Below are positions 46,987 to 57,860 of a stretch of 64,000 nucleotides of DNA, in pieces; position 1 is the stretch's first letter; each line of letters opens with the position of its first letter. This stretch comes from Apiosordaria backusii. Its lineage: Eukaryota > Ascomycota > Sordariomycetes > Sordariales > Lasiosphaeriaceae. A program made the translations under genes and the position numbers. The notes below the pieces were generated by a model, which saw nothing but the letters and a program-made list of their open reading frames with translations, had not been told where the DNA came from and made no database searches. The stretch is from NCBI GenBank assembly GCA_030549205.1, contig JAUKTV010000019.1, positions 310,001 through 374,000 of the forward strand, written 5' to 3'.

Positions 46987-47035
46987 CCAGAGCCTACGGT
47001 TTTTATTTTATCAACAGTTAAAAGTAAATAACCGT

Positions 47036-47860
47036 GGGTTGCCAGGGGCCCCACCAGCCATATGGCTGGACGGTCGAGAGATGCCTCTCTGGTGGGGAGG
47101 CTTTTGGTCCGGTAATCTCCTCCTCAGGTTGTGCAGCAAGCTATCATGGTGGATCATGATTCTGGATGGCTTAGCTCAGTATATCCTACGTACGTTTTTG
47201 GTTAAAATGAAGCCACGAACCAGGCATTACTTTGGATGGAGGGGGGCCCAAGCAATCGAGGTTGTGAGACAGGGCGGCCAACGAGTTGGATGGTGGATAC
47301 GCCCTGTTTTGCTTTTGGGTGGCGTTTTCAACAATTGGGATGACCACAAGCTCGTTGCGGAAACTTGCGAATATATGTACATTTTTGGGAGGACAGAACA
47401 TCATGGACTGCTGGGATAAGGTACCTATTTTAGCCCAGAGTCGCCTCAATTTCTTGATTTTAGGAGACGACTTTCTCTGTACTTAACAAATATGTTAAGG
47501 AAAAGGAGGGGTTTAAGTTAAGCCCTGATCTCTAATTATAAGGTGTTAAGGAGAAGATTAGGCATGCCAGATATTTTACTTTGTGATTTTGCTAGCGTTT
47601 TATAGACTAGCTGTGCTACTTAGATACGTAGTTGAACTGTTGAGTGAATCCTTTACCGGGTCTTGGCAAAGTTCGTGTTGGCGAAAGTGTTGCAGTTGTG
47701 AATGTTGGTTCTAGTTGCTAGCTGTTCAGTCTGATAATAGTGATTATGTGATTATTACTTTATACTAAGAAGATAGAGCTCTTAACCTTTTGGTCCTGAG
47801 ATCGGTACTAAGTTTGGATCTTGATATACCTTACGTGAGACTATAAGAAAAAGCGTCGCT
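47036..47860. other. Spacer before the MFS pseudogene
   Basis: A 126-codon frame (47039-47419) shows no family likeness. The stretch beyond 47500 becomes AT-leaning. Nothing else is recognised. Confidence 0.5.
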
Positions 47861-48705
47861 ATGAACGACGTTGGGATATCGAAGAATGCGAGCTCTAATA
47901 TTACTGAAAGGGATAGAGATGCTGAGGCTGGTATAGGTTAAGAGGTTACTGGTGGGTTAGAAAACAGGACAATAAAAGCTAAAGACTATCCAGTAGGATG
48001 GAAGTTGCATGCTTTAACAGTAGGGTGAGACTTGATTATCTCCCCTTTTGTTCTGAATAACCTGAATGACTGACGAGAATGACCCCGGAAGTCTTTGTTT
48101 AAGCCTCCTCCTTTCTACGCTTGAGACAACCATTGTTAGTACCTTACTGGTATCTATAGTGAACGCACTTTAGGGATTTGGATAGGCAGGATGGGTTGTG
48201 ACAGTATATTTTCTGACATATACTGGTATGTTGTTTTAATAATTCTAACATTTGAAGTTGGTTGACGGATATTAAGGGTTTCTGGTCATCTTTGCTTGCT
48301 TGAGTGACTTCTTAGGCACGAAGCTTTTGATTATGATGACCTTGGTTACCTTTACAGTGTTTTCTATCGCCTGCGGAATTTCGCAGTCTATGCTCCAATT
48401 GTGAGTTCCCGTTAGCTATCTGTCGCTAGAAATTAATTTGAACGGCTGACTGGTGGTATAGAATTATCTTCCGGTCCTTATAAGGGATAGGCGGCTTAGG
48501 CATTTACTTACTTGTGTTAGTTATGATACCTCTTATGGTTCCTCTGGCGAAATACGCGACCTATGTTATGGTTACCTCGTTAGTCTTTGCTGTATCGAGC
48601 GTTCTCGGCCTGTTATTAGGCGGCGCGATTGCCCATGGGGGGATATTGCGTTGGGTGTTTTGGCTTAAGTTCGTGCCTTCCTTTTCCCCCTTGTCTCCAT
48701 TTACT

Positions 48706-48782
48706 ACATTAACATACTAATACATTAACATACTAATATATTAATATATTAATATACTAACATATTAATATATTAATATATC
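48706..48782 (+). repeat. AT microsatellite in the MFS pseudogene
   Basis: A run of TTAATA/CATACTAA units, probably grown within an intron or degraded segment. Confidence 0.8.
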
Positions 48783-49299
48783 ACCCCTTTTTCACCTCTT
48801 CTAAAAGCTAATAAAGAATGTATAGTGGTCTAGGCGGCGTCTTCGCCTTTGTTATTATCTATATTTCCATCCCCTTTACTTTTCCTTACGCGGTCCCCGA
48901 AACTTACAGTTAAGACGGATACTTTAAGACGCTTTAAAAAGAACAGGCCTGGAAGAAATTCGACTATATCGGTGCATTTATATCCTTAGTAGCGAGCATA
49001 CTTCTTGTCTTTGCGCTTGAGTAAGGGGGCGTGGTTTACCTTTGGAACTCGTCGGCCATCATTGTACCGTTCACGCTGTCAGGGGTGGCGTGGGTACCTA
49101 CAACCCCGATGCCGTTCCTTTCAACCAGGCTGGCGGTGTTGATATGGCTTATGCTCTTTAGACCACCATCTACGGTTAGGATTATCCCTAGCAATACTAT
49201 AAGCCTGCCTTTTATAATCAGTAAGTAGCTAACTAAACTGCTTATTCTAACTAAAGATACAAGCCCTACTTTAGACAGCCCTAACAATAGATCATCTAA

Positions 49300-50790
49300 C
49301 TATCCTAATAGGGATATAAAATATAAAGTCCTTAAACTATTTAAGGTCTAGTTATATATTAAAAAAAGTTAACTACTAATTAGTAGGTTATTTAATTAAT
49401 TTATTATAAAGTTAAGAAATTGATTTTCTTTATTTTTTTCTTTTTCTTTCTTTTTTCTTTTAATAAAAATAAATACTATTTAACGTAAATAAATATATAA
49501 ATTTTAAAACAGTATATAATGATATATATATATATATATATATAGGTATTAAGTATTTTATAATATACCTATAATAATAAATATTTAAAACCTTATTACT
49601 TTCTTTTATTTTAATATATTTTTTATCGATAAAAAGTCAAGTTAAAAGAAAATTAGGCATTAATATTAAAGTATTTAAATATTAAATCTTAATATAGCTG
49701 ATTATTAATAAAATTACTTATTTAAAAAAATATATATATCTATTCTATTCCTAATATCTTAATATTATTCTTTTATTTATAAAAAATAAGTAACAATTAA
49801 AAATAAACACTATTAAAAAACTAAAATACTTAATAGCTATTACTAAACCTTTATAGGATTATTTTATCCTTTTATCTTAAAATTTAATAACTATTTATTA
49901 TAAATCTTTATATATAGATTACTCCTTTCTTTTTAGCTAATACCCCCTTTCTCTCTTCCTTTTTACTTTTCTTTTATTATAATACAACTCCTTTTAAATA
50001 CTATTACTATTATTTTAAATATTATTTCCTTTCTTTACCTTTACTTTCCTTTTCCTTTATAATTATAAACTTAAAAATAATAATATTATTATCCCCTCTT
50101 TTTATAAGTTTAAATCCTATTTACTTATCTTCTATTACTTTAAATTATACCGTTAACCCTTTAAGTTTAAATAAAAAATAACTTTTTATTATATTTACCC
50201 TAACCCTTTCCTTTATTTAACTTATTTATAAGCTCTTCAATACTTTTATAAAGTTTATTAACTTTATAATTAAGGTTTTAAATTTAAAATAAATAATTAT
50301 ATTTTATATTACTATTATAATAATAAAGAAAATATATAATACCGGTAAATTTAACAGTAAATATACCCTTTTAATAGAAAGTTCTTTTATTTATAAAATT
50401 AAAATTAACTTCTACTATTATTAAAAAGAAAAGGAAAAAAAAAAAAAAGGGAGGTTGTAAATACTTTAATAGAAAAGGTAATAAAATTCTTTAAATTAAA
50501 GACAGTTTAATTATTTAATCTGTTTATATTAGACTTAAAGAAAATAAAAAGGTAAGTAAAGGTTAAATTAATAAAAAGAGATTAGAAGCCCTTTATATTA
50601 ACTTTAATTAAAATAGAAAAGGCTATTAACTATATAAAAATAAAGGTTAGGTTTTAAAGGTAATTAAATAGAACTATTATTAGTAAAGTAATAACTTTTT
50701 TTAAATTAAAGGATATTAAAACCGTTTTAATAATTAGTTATAAATTTAGTTTTTTTATTATAAATACTATCTTTACTGTTAACTTATAAT
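49300..50790. repeat. AT-rich RIP-degraded insertion within the MFS pseudogene
   Basis: Almost pure A/T with TpA-rich composition, a TATATA run at about 49521-49545 and no coding capacity. It lies between the N-terminal two thirds and the C-terminus of the transporter, so it is either an inserted element or the most strongly mutated part of the gene plus an insertion. Confidence 0.8.
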
Positions 50791-51172
50791 TGCTTTATTT
50801 TAAAATAAAAGAGGAACAACAGGTTGCTTTGCTCAAGTCTTTCCAGGCTCTGCAGACATTGCCCGTGGATCAGCAGCAACACATAAGGGGGGTGTATGCG
50901 AACGGGTATACTCAGCAGATGCGGGCAATGCTATACTTTTGTCTTGCAGCCGTTGTGTCGCTTGTATTGTTAGCGGAAAGACACCCCCGTAAGCTCCAGA
51001 CTACTGAGGATGGAGAGTTAGCTGGCCCAGCGGAGTGAAGCTCTTATGAGATGAGACAGTTACAGAAGCTCGGTGAACATGGAAATGGTTTGGCGCATCC
51101 CTGCAAATGCAAAAGGCCAGGTTTTGCTTTCTCTACCTTACTAACCCTGTTCATAAGAAAGTATCTCAGAAT

Positions 51173-53056
51173 CTAAATGCGTAACACTCGCGCGTTGCCC
51201 TCAACATAATCCTTGACAGCCGCTTCCGCAGGGTTAGTGGCTTTTTCAATCTGAGAAACCACTTCTTTTGCGTTCTTTGTTTCTGCTTTGGCAGTTCGGG
51301 TAGCTTCCTCAGCCTTGCGAGCCGCCTCTTTAGCAATACCAGCTGCCCTCGTTGCCTCTTCAATGATGGCCCGTATTCCTGCATCCGTGAGAACACCCTC
51401 CAAGTTGGGCTCATTTTCGCTGGCGAGAACAAAAGGATCCCAGTCACTCGGCTCCTCTTCCTCCTCTGGAGGCTGTGGGACCCATAGGTGATGGAGGTCG
51501 GCCGGAGCCGGTTCGCCGTTTGCAAGAAGAAATTTCACCTTTGCTCGTGCGGGAGAGGTTGTCGGCGGTCGGTACCACTTGACAACTGGGTTGTTACGCG
51601 TTCCATCGGTTTCCCCTCGATGCCAGAACTCATCTGACTCAAAATCCACTCTTTTGTTTTCCAACACTTTACTGAAGGTGGTTGGAATGTCGATTTGGTT
51701 GGTCACGCCAGGGACAAGGGCCTCCATCCAGTTGACAGAGACTAAAGACGACTCGTCGGGCCCAGATTCGTCCGTCCGATTGCGTTTGGGTGTTCTTGGG
51801 TCTTCTGTTGGCTCCTCGTTTCTCCTTTTCCTTGACTGGTCCGGTTGGTGCTCTTGGTTGCTGCTCCCATTCTCTGGCCCTGCCATGCCCCCACGTAATC
51901 CAAGGCTATCATCTTCATCCTCCACCAGTTCTTCATCTTCTTCTCCAGTATTGGTTTGGTCGACATCCAGGGGCGGATCCGTGTAATCTGGATCTCCATA
52001 CGTGTCAGGGAATAGCTTCTCCAGTCGGTTAGTAAAGAAATCGTCCATAATATCTCGGTATTGCCCCTCGTCGCCATCAAGCTCAGCCAAGTCAGAGGTG
52101 CCCCAGTGGTTGATGCTGATCAGCTTGTTTACTAGAGCTCTAGCCTCGTCCAGATCGGTGGGGGGCGTCTGCAACTTGTGCGTGATCTTCTCATACAATA
52201 AGATATATGCCAAAGTCACGTCGTACATTGCGTTCATGGACGTGATTGGGAGGCAGTGACTGAAGGAGCGAAACCACAGCTCGTCTGTGTCTTCGTCGAT
52301 CACGATGTCGTTTTCCTCCAAGTTCATCGAGACGAGCCCGTACTTGAGGTTCAGGAGCTCAATGCCTTCGAGTAGCTGCTTTAGGTGAGCCAGCTTGAAG
52401 GGCCGCTTTTTTCTGGCTGATGAAAATGTGTAGATGTTGGGGCCCCTTGATGGATGCGTTAGGTAACCCACCATAACACCATCTTCCAGGACAGATGCGC
52501 GGTATCGTCCGAGAGTCCTATCATTGGGGTCGAGTTGAGCAAGAACGTAATGATTGCGGATACGGTCGACGATGAGATATGGGGTGCAGTAGTAGAAAAA
52601 GTCGGCCTCGACATGACCATCCGAGTTGTCCCAATAAGCAACCCGATCAACTTGATGCGGCCTCCGGACTAACTCCAGGAGCCGGCCGCGATTAACAACT
52701 TTTGGCCCCTCTGGAAGCTGAAGCTCTTGGGCGGTGAGATAGCAAGGGTGGATATCGACCATAGATTCGGCGTCGTTGCGAGATGTAAAGAGTTTTCCGT
52801 CCCAATCCACACGGAAAGATCGGCGATCGGGAGGGAGGGTATCACAAATATCGGGCAACCACTTTTTGGCGTATTCATAGAACGTTTTCTCCGATTCAAT
52901 GCGGCGCACATGGTTGTCAGGGATTTTAGGCACCGTCTCGGGGACAATATCCATGGACATGTACTGTCGGCGTTCCTGGTCGAAAAAGACACATCTCCAG
53001 ACTGTCTCCTCCCATTCTTCGTCTACATATAAGAACCGCTTGTGTTTCGGAATCAT
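51173..53056 (-). CDS. Degenerate protein kinase (probable pseudokinase)
   Basis: Single-exon frame of 627 aa starting MIPKHKRFLYVDEEWEE. The central part has kinase C-lobe layout: LAHLKQLLEGIELLNLKYG (222-240), the usual helix before the catalytic loop, then LVSMNLEENDIVID (241-254) where HxDxxxxN is expected, then DELWFRSFSHC (258-268) where DFD or DFG is expected. Both the catalytic Asp and the metal-binding Asp are replaced. A fungus-specific divergent kinase family has this layout in active form. After a linker rich in D/E and basic residues (about 375-450, with a possible nuclear signal RKRRNEEPTEDPRTPKRNR) comes a second conserved-looking block and a C-terminal Ala/Glu/Lys coiled coil (about 560-620). 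The kinase assignment is by motif position, so moderate. Confidence 0.7.
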   Translation of the reverse strand: MIPKHKRFLYVDEEWEETVWRCVFFDQERRQYMSMDIVPETVPKIPDNHVRRIESEKTFYEYAKKWLPDICDTLPPDRRSFRVDWDGKLFTSRNDAESMVDIHPCYLTAQELQLPEGPKVVNRGRLLELVRRPHQVDRVAYWDNSDGHVEADFFYYCTPYLIVDRIRNHYVLAQLDPNDRTLGRYRASVLEDGVMVGYLTHPSRGPNIYTFSSARKKRPFKLAHLKQLLEGIELLNLKYGLVSMNLEENDIVIDEDTDELWFRSFSHCLPITSMNAMYDVTLAYILLYEKITHKLQTPPTDLDEARALVNKLISINHWGTSDLAELDGDEGQYRDIMDDFFTNRLEKLFPDTYGDPDYTDPPLDVDQTNTGEEDEELVEDEDDSLGLRGGMAGPENGSSNQEHQPDQSRKRRNEEPTEDPRTPKRNRTDESGPDESSLVSVNWMEALVPGVTNQIDIPTTFSKVLENKRVDFESDEFWHRGETDGTRNNPVVKWYRPPTTSPARAKVKFLLANGEPAPADLHHLWVPQPPEEEEEPSDWDPFVLASENEPNLEGVLTDAGIRAIIEEATRAAGIAKEAARKAEEATRTAKAETKNAKEVVSQIEKATNPAEAAVKDYVEGNARVLRI

Positions 53057-54357
53057 GATGCCTACTCTTCTGCTTTATTTATTGTTGATGGAAATTTGAT
53101 GCGACCAGTGATTAGAAGTTTGTGTGTGAAAGCGTCCGGGGACGTTCAACCACTATGAGTCGTAATAAGGAACTGGAGTAATGACCACTTATAATCGTGT
53201 CTTTATTGACCTTCCCTGCCACCATGCTTCAAACTGATGTTATATAACAGTTAACATATTCAGGGTGACAAAGGAGCCAAGATCCTAATCCGGAGGTTGA
53301 TCTTTCCCTCTCCACTCCAAGCGGCACACAAAGGCAATGTTGCCTTAGTCAACCATCGCAGCTTCCTTTTTCAACCATCAAAACAATGGAGCTATTAAAC
53401 CCACTGTTAGCCGAGCTTATTCTTCTGCTGTTAAAACGGATCTCTCGACTACTCTCTGTCTCGAAGGTAGCTGTTTGCCATTGTTGTGTATTGCCCGTGT
53501 CTGCTGCCGGTCTCTGCCACTGCCGATTGTCGCTTACTTAATCAATCGGTTTCTGCGTGTGGGTGCCGAGTGCTGCGGGCGAACTGCTCGACACTTGAAA
53601 GTTGCTGCCACAATTGTTCTGCGGGTGGGTTGCAAGGAGGGTACTTGTTGGCGCTTTGAGTTGCTGTCACCTCACCGGCTACGCTGGGCTACGTGTCGTG
53701 CATATCTTGTTGAATTTACCGAGGCTGAGGTCTCGTTAGGGTCCAGGTTACTGCTTCCGTCACTGCAACGCTCCTTATCTGCCAGTTGCCGTCGCTATTG
53801 CTCTTTCATACTACCTTAGTCAACGTCGGAACCAGTGTAGCTGCTTTCACTGCCACCCGTGGTGACCACGGGATGTTGCTGTCGCCAGCCAACCCAAGCA
53901 GGGCAGCAAGATGTGACAGTCTCCAATTCAGACATTTGGCCTGTGCCTGCCCTCAACCCATGTTGAAGCTATTGCATTCCAGAAACCCATTCCCATTCCA
54001 CACAGCAAAGCAAGAAGTACTTGCAAAGTTAAACTTCGCATAAACACAAATGGAAATTCCGCAGCCAAGCAATTTGCTACTCTTGCATCCACATCTGCAG
54101 CTCGATACCTTACCAGACATCACGATGGTGTTCTGCACATTGCATCAATCCACAGCAACCAACTGTTGCGATTTCATGCAACCGCAAAAGTAACGGATAT
54201 TGTACCAATGTCAAATTCTCTGAAAGCCACTTGTATTTGTATGTTTATCTTTGCGTTACTCGTTACATATAATCAATCTGTTTTTTTCTCAATCATCTCG
54301 GGCAAAAAGAAAAACACACGCCCATCCGCAATACAACCCCATGATTTTCGACCACGA
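53057..54357. other. Intergenic region
   Basis: This is the upstream region of the pseudokinase gene and the 3' flank of the DUF2841 gene. No gene, RNA or repeat is recognised. Confidence 0.6.
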
Positions 54358-56122
54358 TCAAGCAATCACCCCTTCGAAAAAGAACGGCAGCTGCACATTC
54401 TGCTCAGCATCAAACGGCAGCTGAACATTCTGACCAGCATCAAACTGACCAGCATCAAACGGGAGCTGCACATTCTGACCAACATCAAACGCCATTAGCT
54501 GCGGGAATGCATCTGGTGCCATGTATTCCAGTTGCTGCTCCCCATACACCATTGGCACATAGGGATCTCCCAACAGCGGGACATAGAGATCTCCCAACAC
54601 CGGCACATGAGGATCTCCCAACAGCAGCATATAGGGATCTCCCAACAGCGGCGCCGCAACATCAACAACATTCAACACTGGCTCAACGGGCTCCTGCCGT
54701 GGCTCCTGCCCATTGTCAATAAAATACTCCCCCTCCCTGGCAGGAAGCTGAATCATCTCCATCGGCAGCGAAATAGCAGGCAGCGTCACTACGCTGCTGC
54801 TAGTAGCCGGTGCAGGGACCCCATGCCCAGATTCCGGCGCGGGACCAGCGGGAACCTCAAGTGGCACCTCGGGCACGTAACCCGAGGGGACCACCGATCC
54901 GGCAAACTGCGGATCGGGCGCCAGGTTGGTCATGTTGGGGGGCAGCTCGATGTCAAAGTCGTTGGCGGTGGGCTTGTACACGATGCTCCTCTTGCGGTAT
55001 CTGGGCCGGAGGGTTTTGGACGGCCAGATGTTGATGATGGTGTGGCTGTCTGTTGTTGTCATGATCATGTTAGCTGGGTGACTCGTGAACAGTGGAGAAG
55101 GTTAACTAACCAATTTTACCAGCCTTGAGCGATTCCTCCGCTTTGGCAACATGGAAGATCTCATCCACAATAGGCCTCTTCCGCACGCTTTGGGACGCTT
55201 CATGGAAGAAACTCCAGAACTGCAGCATGGCTTTTTCTTCGAGCGTCGCCATAGTGAGCTTAACCTTCTGAATATGGGGGTGCTGCCGGGCGTGTGGCTC
55301 TGCGATTAACCTCAGGAGATGAATCAGGAGATAAATCCGCGCTTTGTGATGAAATAAGTTAGCAGTGGCCCAATACAACCAACTCTGCAAGGGACAACCG
55401 ACGTTTCTTGGGGATAAAGGAGGGATCTTTATGGCATATGCTTTCAATCCCTTTAGATCGGCATGGCTTCGGCCACCAAGGCGGAGATGGCCCATTGTAG
55501 GGGTAACGGTCCCGCTTCTTTGGGCAGATGATCTTGATCAGAATCCTCGTCAAAAATATACACCCCCTCTGCTCCAAGAGTGCAAAACGTTTACTGTAGA
55601 ATTCGTACACAGCGTCCCGGTCTCCAATTCTGAGCTTTTTTGTTTTGATTACCGGCTGCGGTTGGAGCTGGGTCGAGGTTGGCGGTGGCATCGGGGGTGT
55701 CAGCGGCAACGGTAGCGGCGGCGGGGACGGCATCAACATTGTTGGTTCGACGACATCCTGACCTGTCAAAGTCGGGAAACCCGGTGCGAATGGAGAACCA
55801 ATCATGGACGGATCTATGATTGGTATCATGGCGGTGGTGTTGCCGAGGCCGATCGATTCTACGAGGTTCATGTTAGCGTTTGTCAGGATAGCTCGGGGCC
55901 AGGGAGTACTTGTTAACCTTGGAGATAGACGTCACTTCCATCTGTTGGACCTAGCAGTTGATGATCCAGAAACCCGGGATGGGCAAAAGATGGAATCGTC
56001 AAGGCATATGCCAGGTTCGGGTATTCAGTTGGCATAGGAAGCAACTCATCATCACCAAGCATGGTGTTCGGCATCATCATGGCTGGTCCAGCCAGTGCCC
56101 CCGGAAACTCCATGCCGTTCAT
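54358..56122 (-). CDS. DUF2841-domain protein with repeat-rich C-terminus
   Basis: Four exons, 56122-55918, 55858-55403, 55341-55111 and 55049-54358, all joined in phase 1 by introns of 59, 61 and 61 nt; 527 aa starting MNGMEFPGALAG. The domain is continuous only after splicing: IGDRDAVYEFYSKRF, IICPKKRDRYPYNGPSPPWW, CHKDPSFIPKKP-RIYLLI, then IFHVAKAEESLKAGKI-DSH. This is the fungal DUF2841 pattern. A Pro-rich stretch (PPPLPLPLTPPMPPP) precedes it. The last exon has two sets of repeats, about five LLGDPYVP-type units and three FDAGQNVQLP-type units, encoded by minisatellites. Function is unknown; the acidic, Pro/Gln-containing tail would suit a transcriptional regulator, which is inference. 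Upstream in-frame Met codons make the start uncertain by up to 46 residues. Confidence 0.8.
54380..54660 (-). repeat. Two coding minisatellites in the DUF2841 gene
   Basis: The 3' exon contains repeats of about 30 bp (CAGCATCAAAC..GCTG..CACATTCTGAC type, 54395-54490) and of 24-27 bp (GGGATCTCCCAACAGCGG type, 54560-54650) that keep the frame. Confidence 0.8.
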
Positions 56123-57860
56123 TCTGTCAGCTTTTGGGCGTATTCTGTTGATCTGGTGAGTGGCAAAGACAACTTGAAAAGTTGGGAAAGGACAAAGATG
56201 GGAATCAAGCTGGACCTTGAAAATGGGAAAACTACATGGCAGTGGAGAAAACATGCTCATCGAGATCTCCTACGAGGCCGGTCATGTTGGAGGGTTCGCA
56301 ACACGGCGGCGGCTGCATGTGCTGCAGGGCTTGCATCTTTCACGACCAGTGCCATTGGACATGTCGTTATCACAAACATAACAGAGGCAAGCCAGCTGCA
56401 AGACGGCAGAGTAGCAGCAGTTTTCCTGCATGTTTCAACGATTTAGGAAAAGGAATTTGTGGAAAGTGACCCCAAAGGGAATTGCGGCACGGATGGTGCT
56501 CCCGTGTTTGTCAAAGCTGAGTTCCTGGTTAACAAGGATTCCCAAGTGGTTGTTGTCTGGATCCCATTCATAGTGCGCTCTTGGGACAGTATCCCCCTTG
56601 CGTTAGTCACGACGACATCAAGCAAGCATTCTCATCGGATAGGCAAGAGTTGACAGATAATTGTTACTGCTAGCCGTTTCCAGCCCAATCAGGTCGACTA
56701 GCAAGGAGAGACTTATGCAGGGTGGTCTGTCCCGAGCTGCTATTGGGCTGAGCGGGTACAGTCCTCGGCCCAATGTGATCCCGGAAATATGACCTGTCAG
56801 AAATTGACGATTGTTTGCCAGAGCACTTCCCAGTGTTGAGGTAGTGGGGCATTGGGAAGTCAGCTCGCCACAATGTGCTTGGATCAAGGGGGGAAGAGTG
56901 TCTGTAAAATCATTGGCCGTCATTTGAATCAAATGCAAGTGTTTGTTTGAGTCTAGGGCCATTCCGTCCGTGTCCAAGTCCTATACATCACGCCGATCGG
57001 TCTTGGAGTGGGAACTGCCACCGGCATGCAGAACGCCAATAGCGCTCACAACTCCTCTCTAAATCGACCCCTGGTGGTACAAACAAAGGCTGCAAGCATG
57101 ATGGGATTGGCACTGAAAAATTTTGCGAGGAGCGGGGGTCTCAACCAGTGCGAACTTGGGGGCTGGTCGATTGTTGATTCAGCCAGAGTGAGTAAGCAAG
57201 GGCTATGTAAGGTAACTTGTCGGTGTAAGGGTCAACGGTAACCGATAAGTTGTGTGAGAATTATGAATATCTTTCAGGAAGAAACTGCGACTTTGGCCGG
57301 GCCAAGTTTTTGCGGTAATTGTGCCTAGGTTATTTGGGCATTGATGCTGGGCGGTGATAGTGCATATTAAGTCTGAGGGTTTTGGCCAGCATGGATCATG
57401 TTTGTTTCCAGGTTCCAGGTTTTCTTTCGCATGTCTCATGGGGGGGGGCTGTTGAGGGGTTGATGGAGCTGATCACAAAGGATTGTTGATGATCCACAGG
57501 ACCACGACTGGAACTTACACATCAATTAGTAGCTAATCCTCTTGGTCTTGTCAAAGCATAATTGACAGATCTATCAGGGGTTGTTTCTCTCTTCGTTAGA
57601 GAAGTTTTCGATGATGTTCAACTGTGGCATAAGGTAGGTATGCAAGCGGGCATCGAGTTTCAAAAGTTGGTGAGCCTCACCAGCTGTCACCATCCGTCGG
57701 CCAGCTGGATTGCCTGCTCAGAGGATGGGGAGGAGCGGCTGAGATGGGTGCAGCGGACTTGCCCTCGGGAGATCGCAAGTCTGCCCGTGCTTGAGGATCG
57801 TTTTTGATCAACTTTTGCAAGTTGCAAGTAATCGTCGAGAGTCGATGATCAAGCGTCATA
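56123..57860. other. Divergent region, DUF2841 and HET genes
   Basis: About 1.7 kb holding the promoters of two divergent genes. No coding sequence, RNA or repeat is recognised. Confidence 0.55.

Larger units (their letters stand above)
46160..47035. mobile_element. Non-autonomous DNA transposon with 78-bp TIRs
   Basis: The segments 46257-46334 and 46909-46986 are inverted copies matching at 72 of 78 bases, with five of the six differences being transitions. Motifs of the type AACCGTT or AACTGTT recur inside and just outside the TIRs (at least seven times on the left), like the subterminal binding sites of hAT-type transposases. No transposase frame exists. The interior has a 28-bp minisatellite (46474-46572) and short CTACAACTATCA-type repeats. 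The outer limits are approximate, because symmetry fades outside the 78-bp arms and no target duplication was identified. Confidence 0.75.
47861..51038 (+). pseudogene. RIP-mutated MFS (DHA2-type) transporter, split by AT-rich DNA
   Basis: The start is MNDVGISKNASSN at 47861. Recognisable MFS blocks follow: PVGWKLHALTVG, LSTLETTIVSTLLVSI, GWVVTVYFLTYTG, FRSL.GIGG.GIY, VMIPLMVPLAKYATYVMV, VSSVLGLLLGGAIAHGGILR, FDYIGAFISLVASILLVFAL and YLWNSSAIIVPFTLSGVAW. At 50809-51038 comes the typical C-terminus (GYTQQMRAMLYF..AAVVSLVLLAERHPRK). The reading is broken by many stops, including two TAG in NAL*GFG*AGW and a TAA in RSL*GIG, all at positions where Gln is expected. The middle third is absent and replaced by 1.5 kb of RIP-like DNA. 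The family exports drugs or small molecules with 14 membrane helices; this copy is dead. Confidence 0.8.

Noticed and set aside
47039..47419. 126-codon plus-strand frame
   Set aside because: No family likeness, no splice support, and lies between a transposon and a pseudogene.
49521..49545. TATATA run considered as an origin or centromere signal
   Set aside because: Simple microsatellite inside RIP-degraded DNA; nothing else supports a special function.
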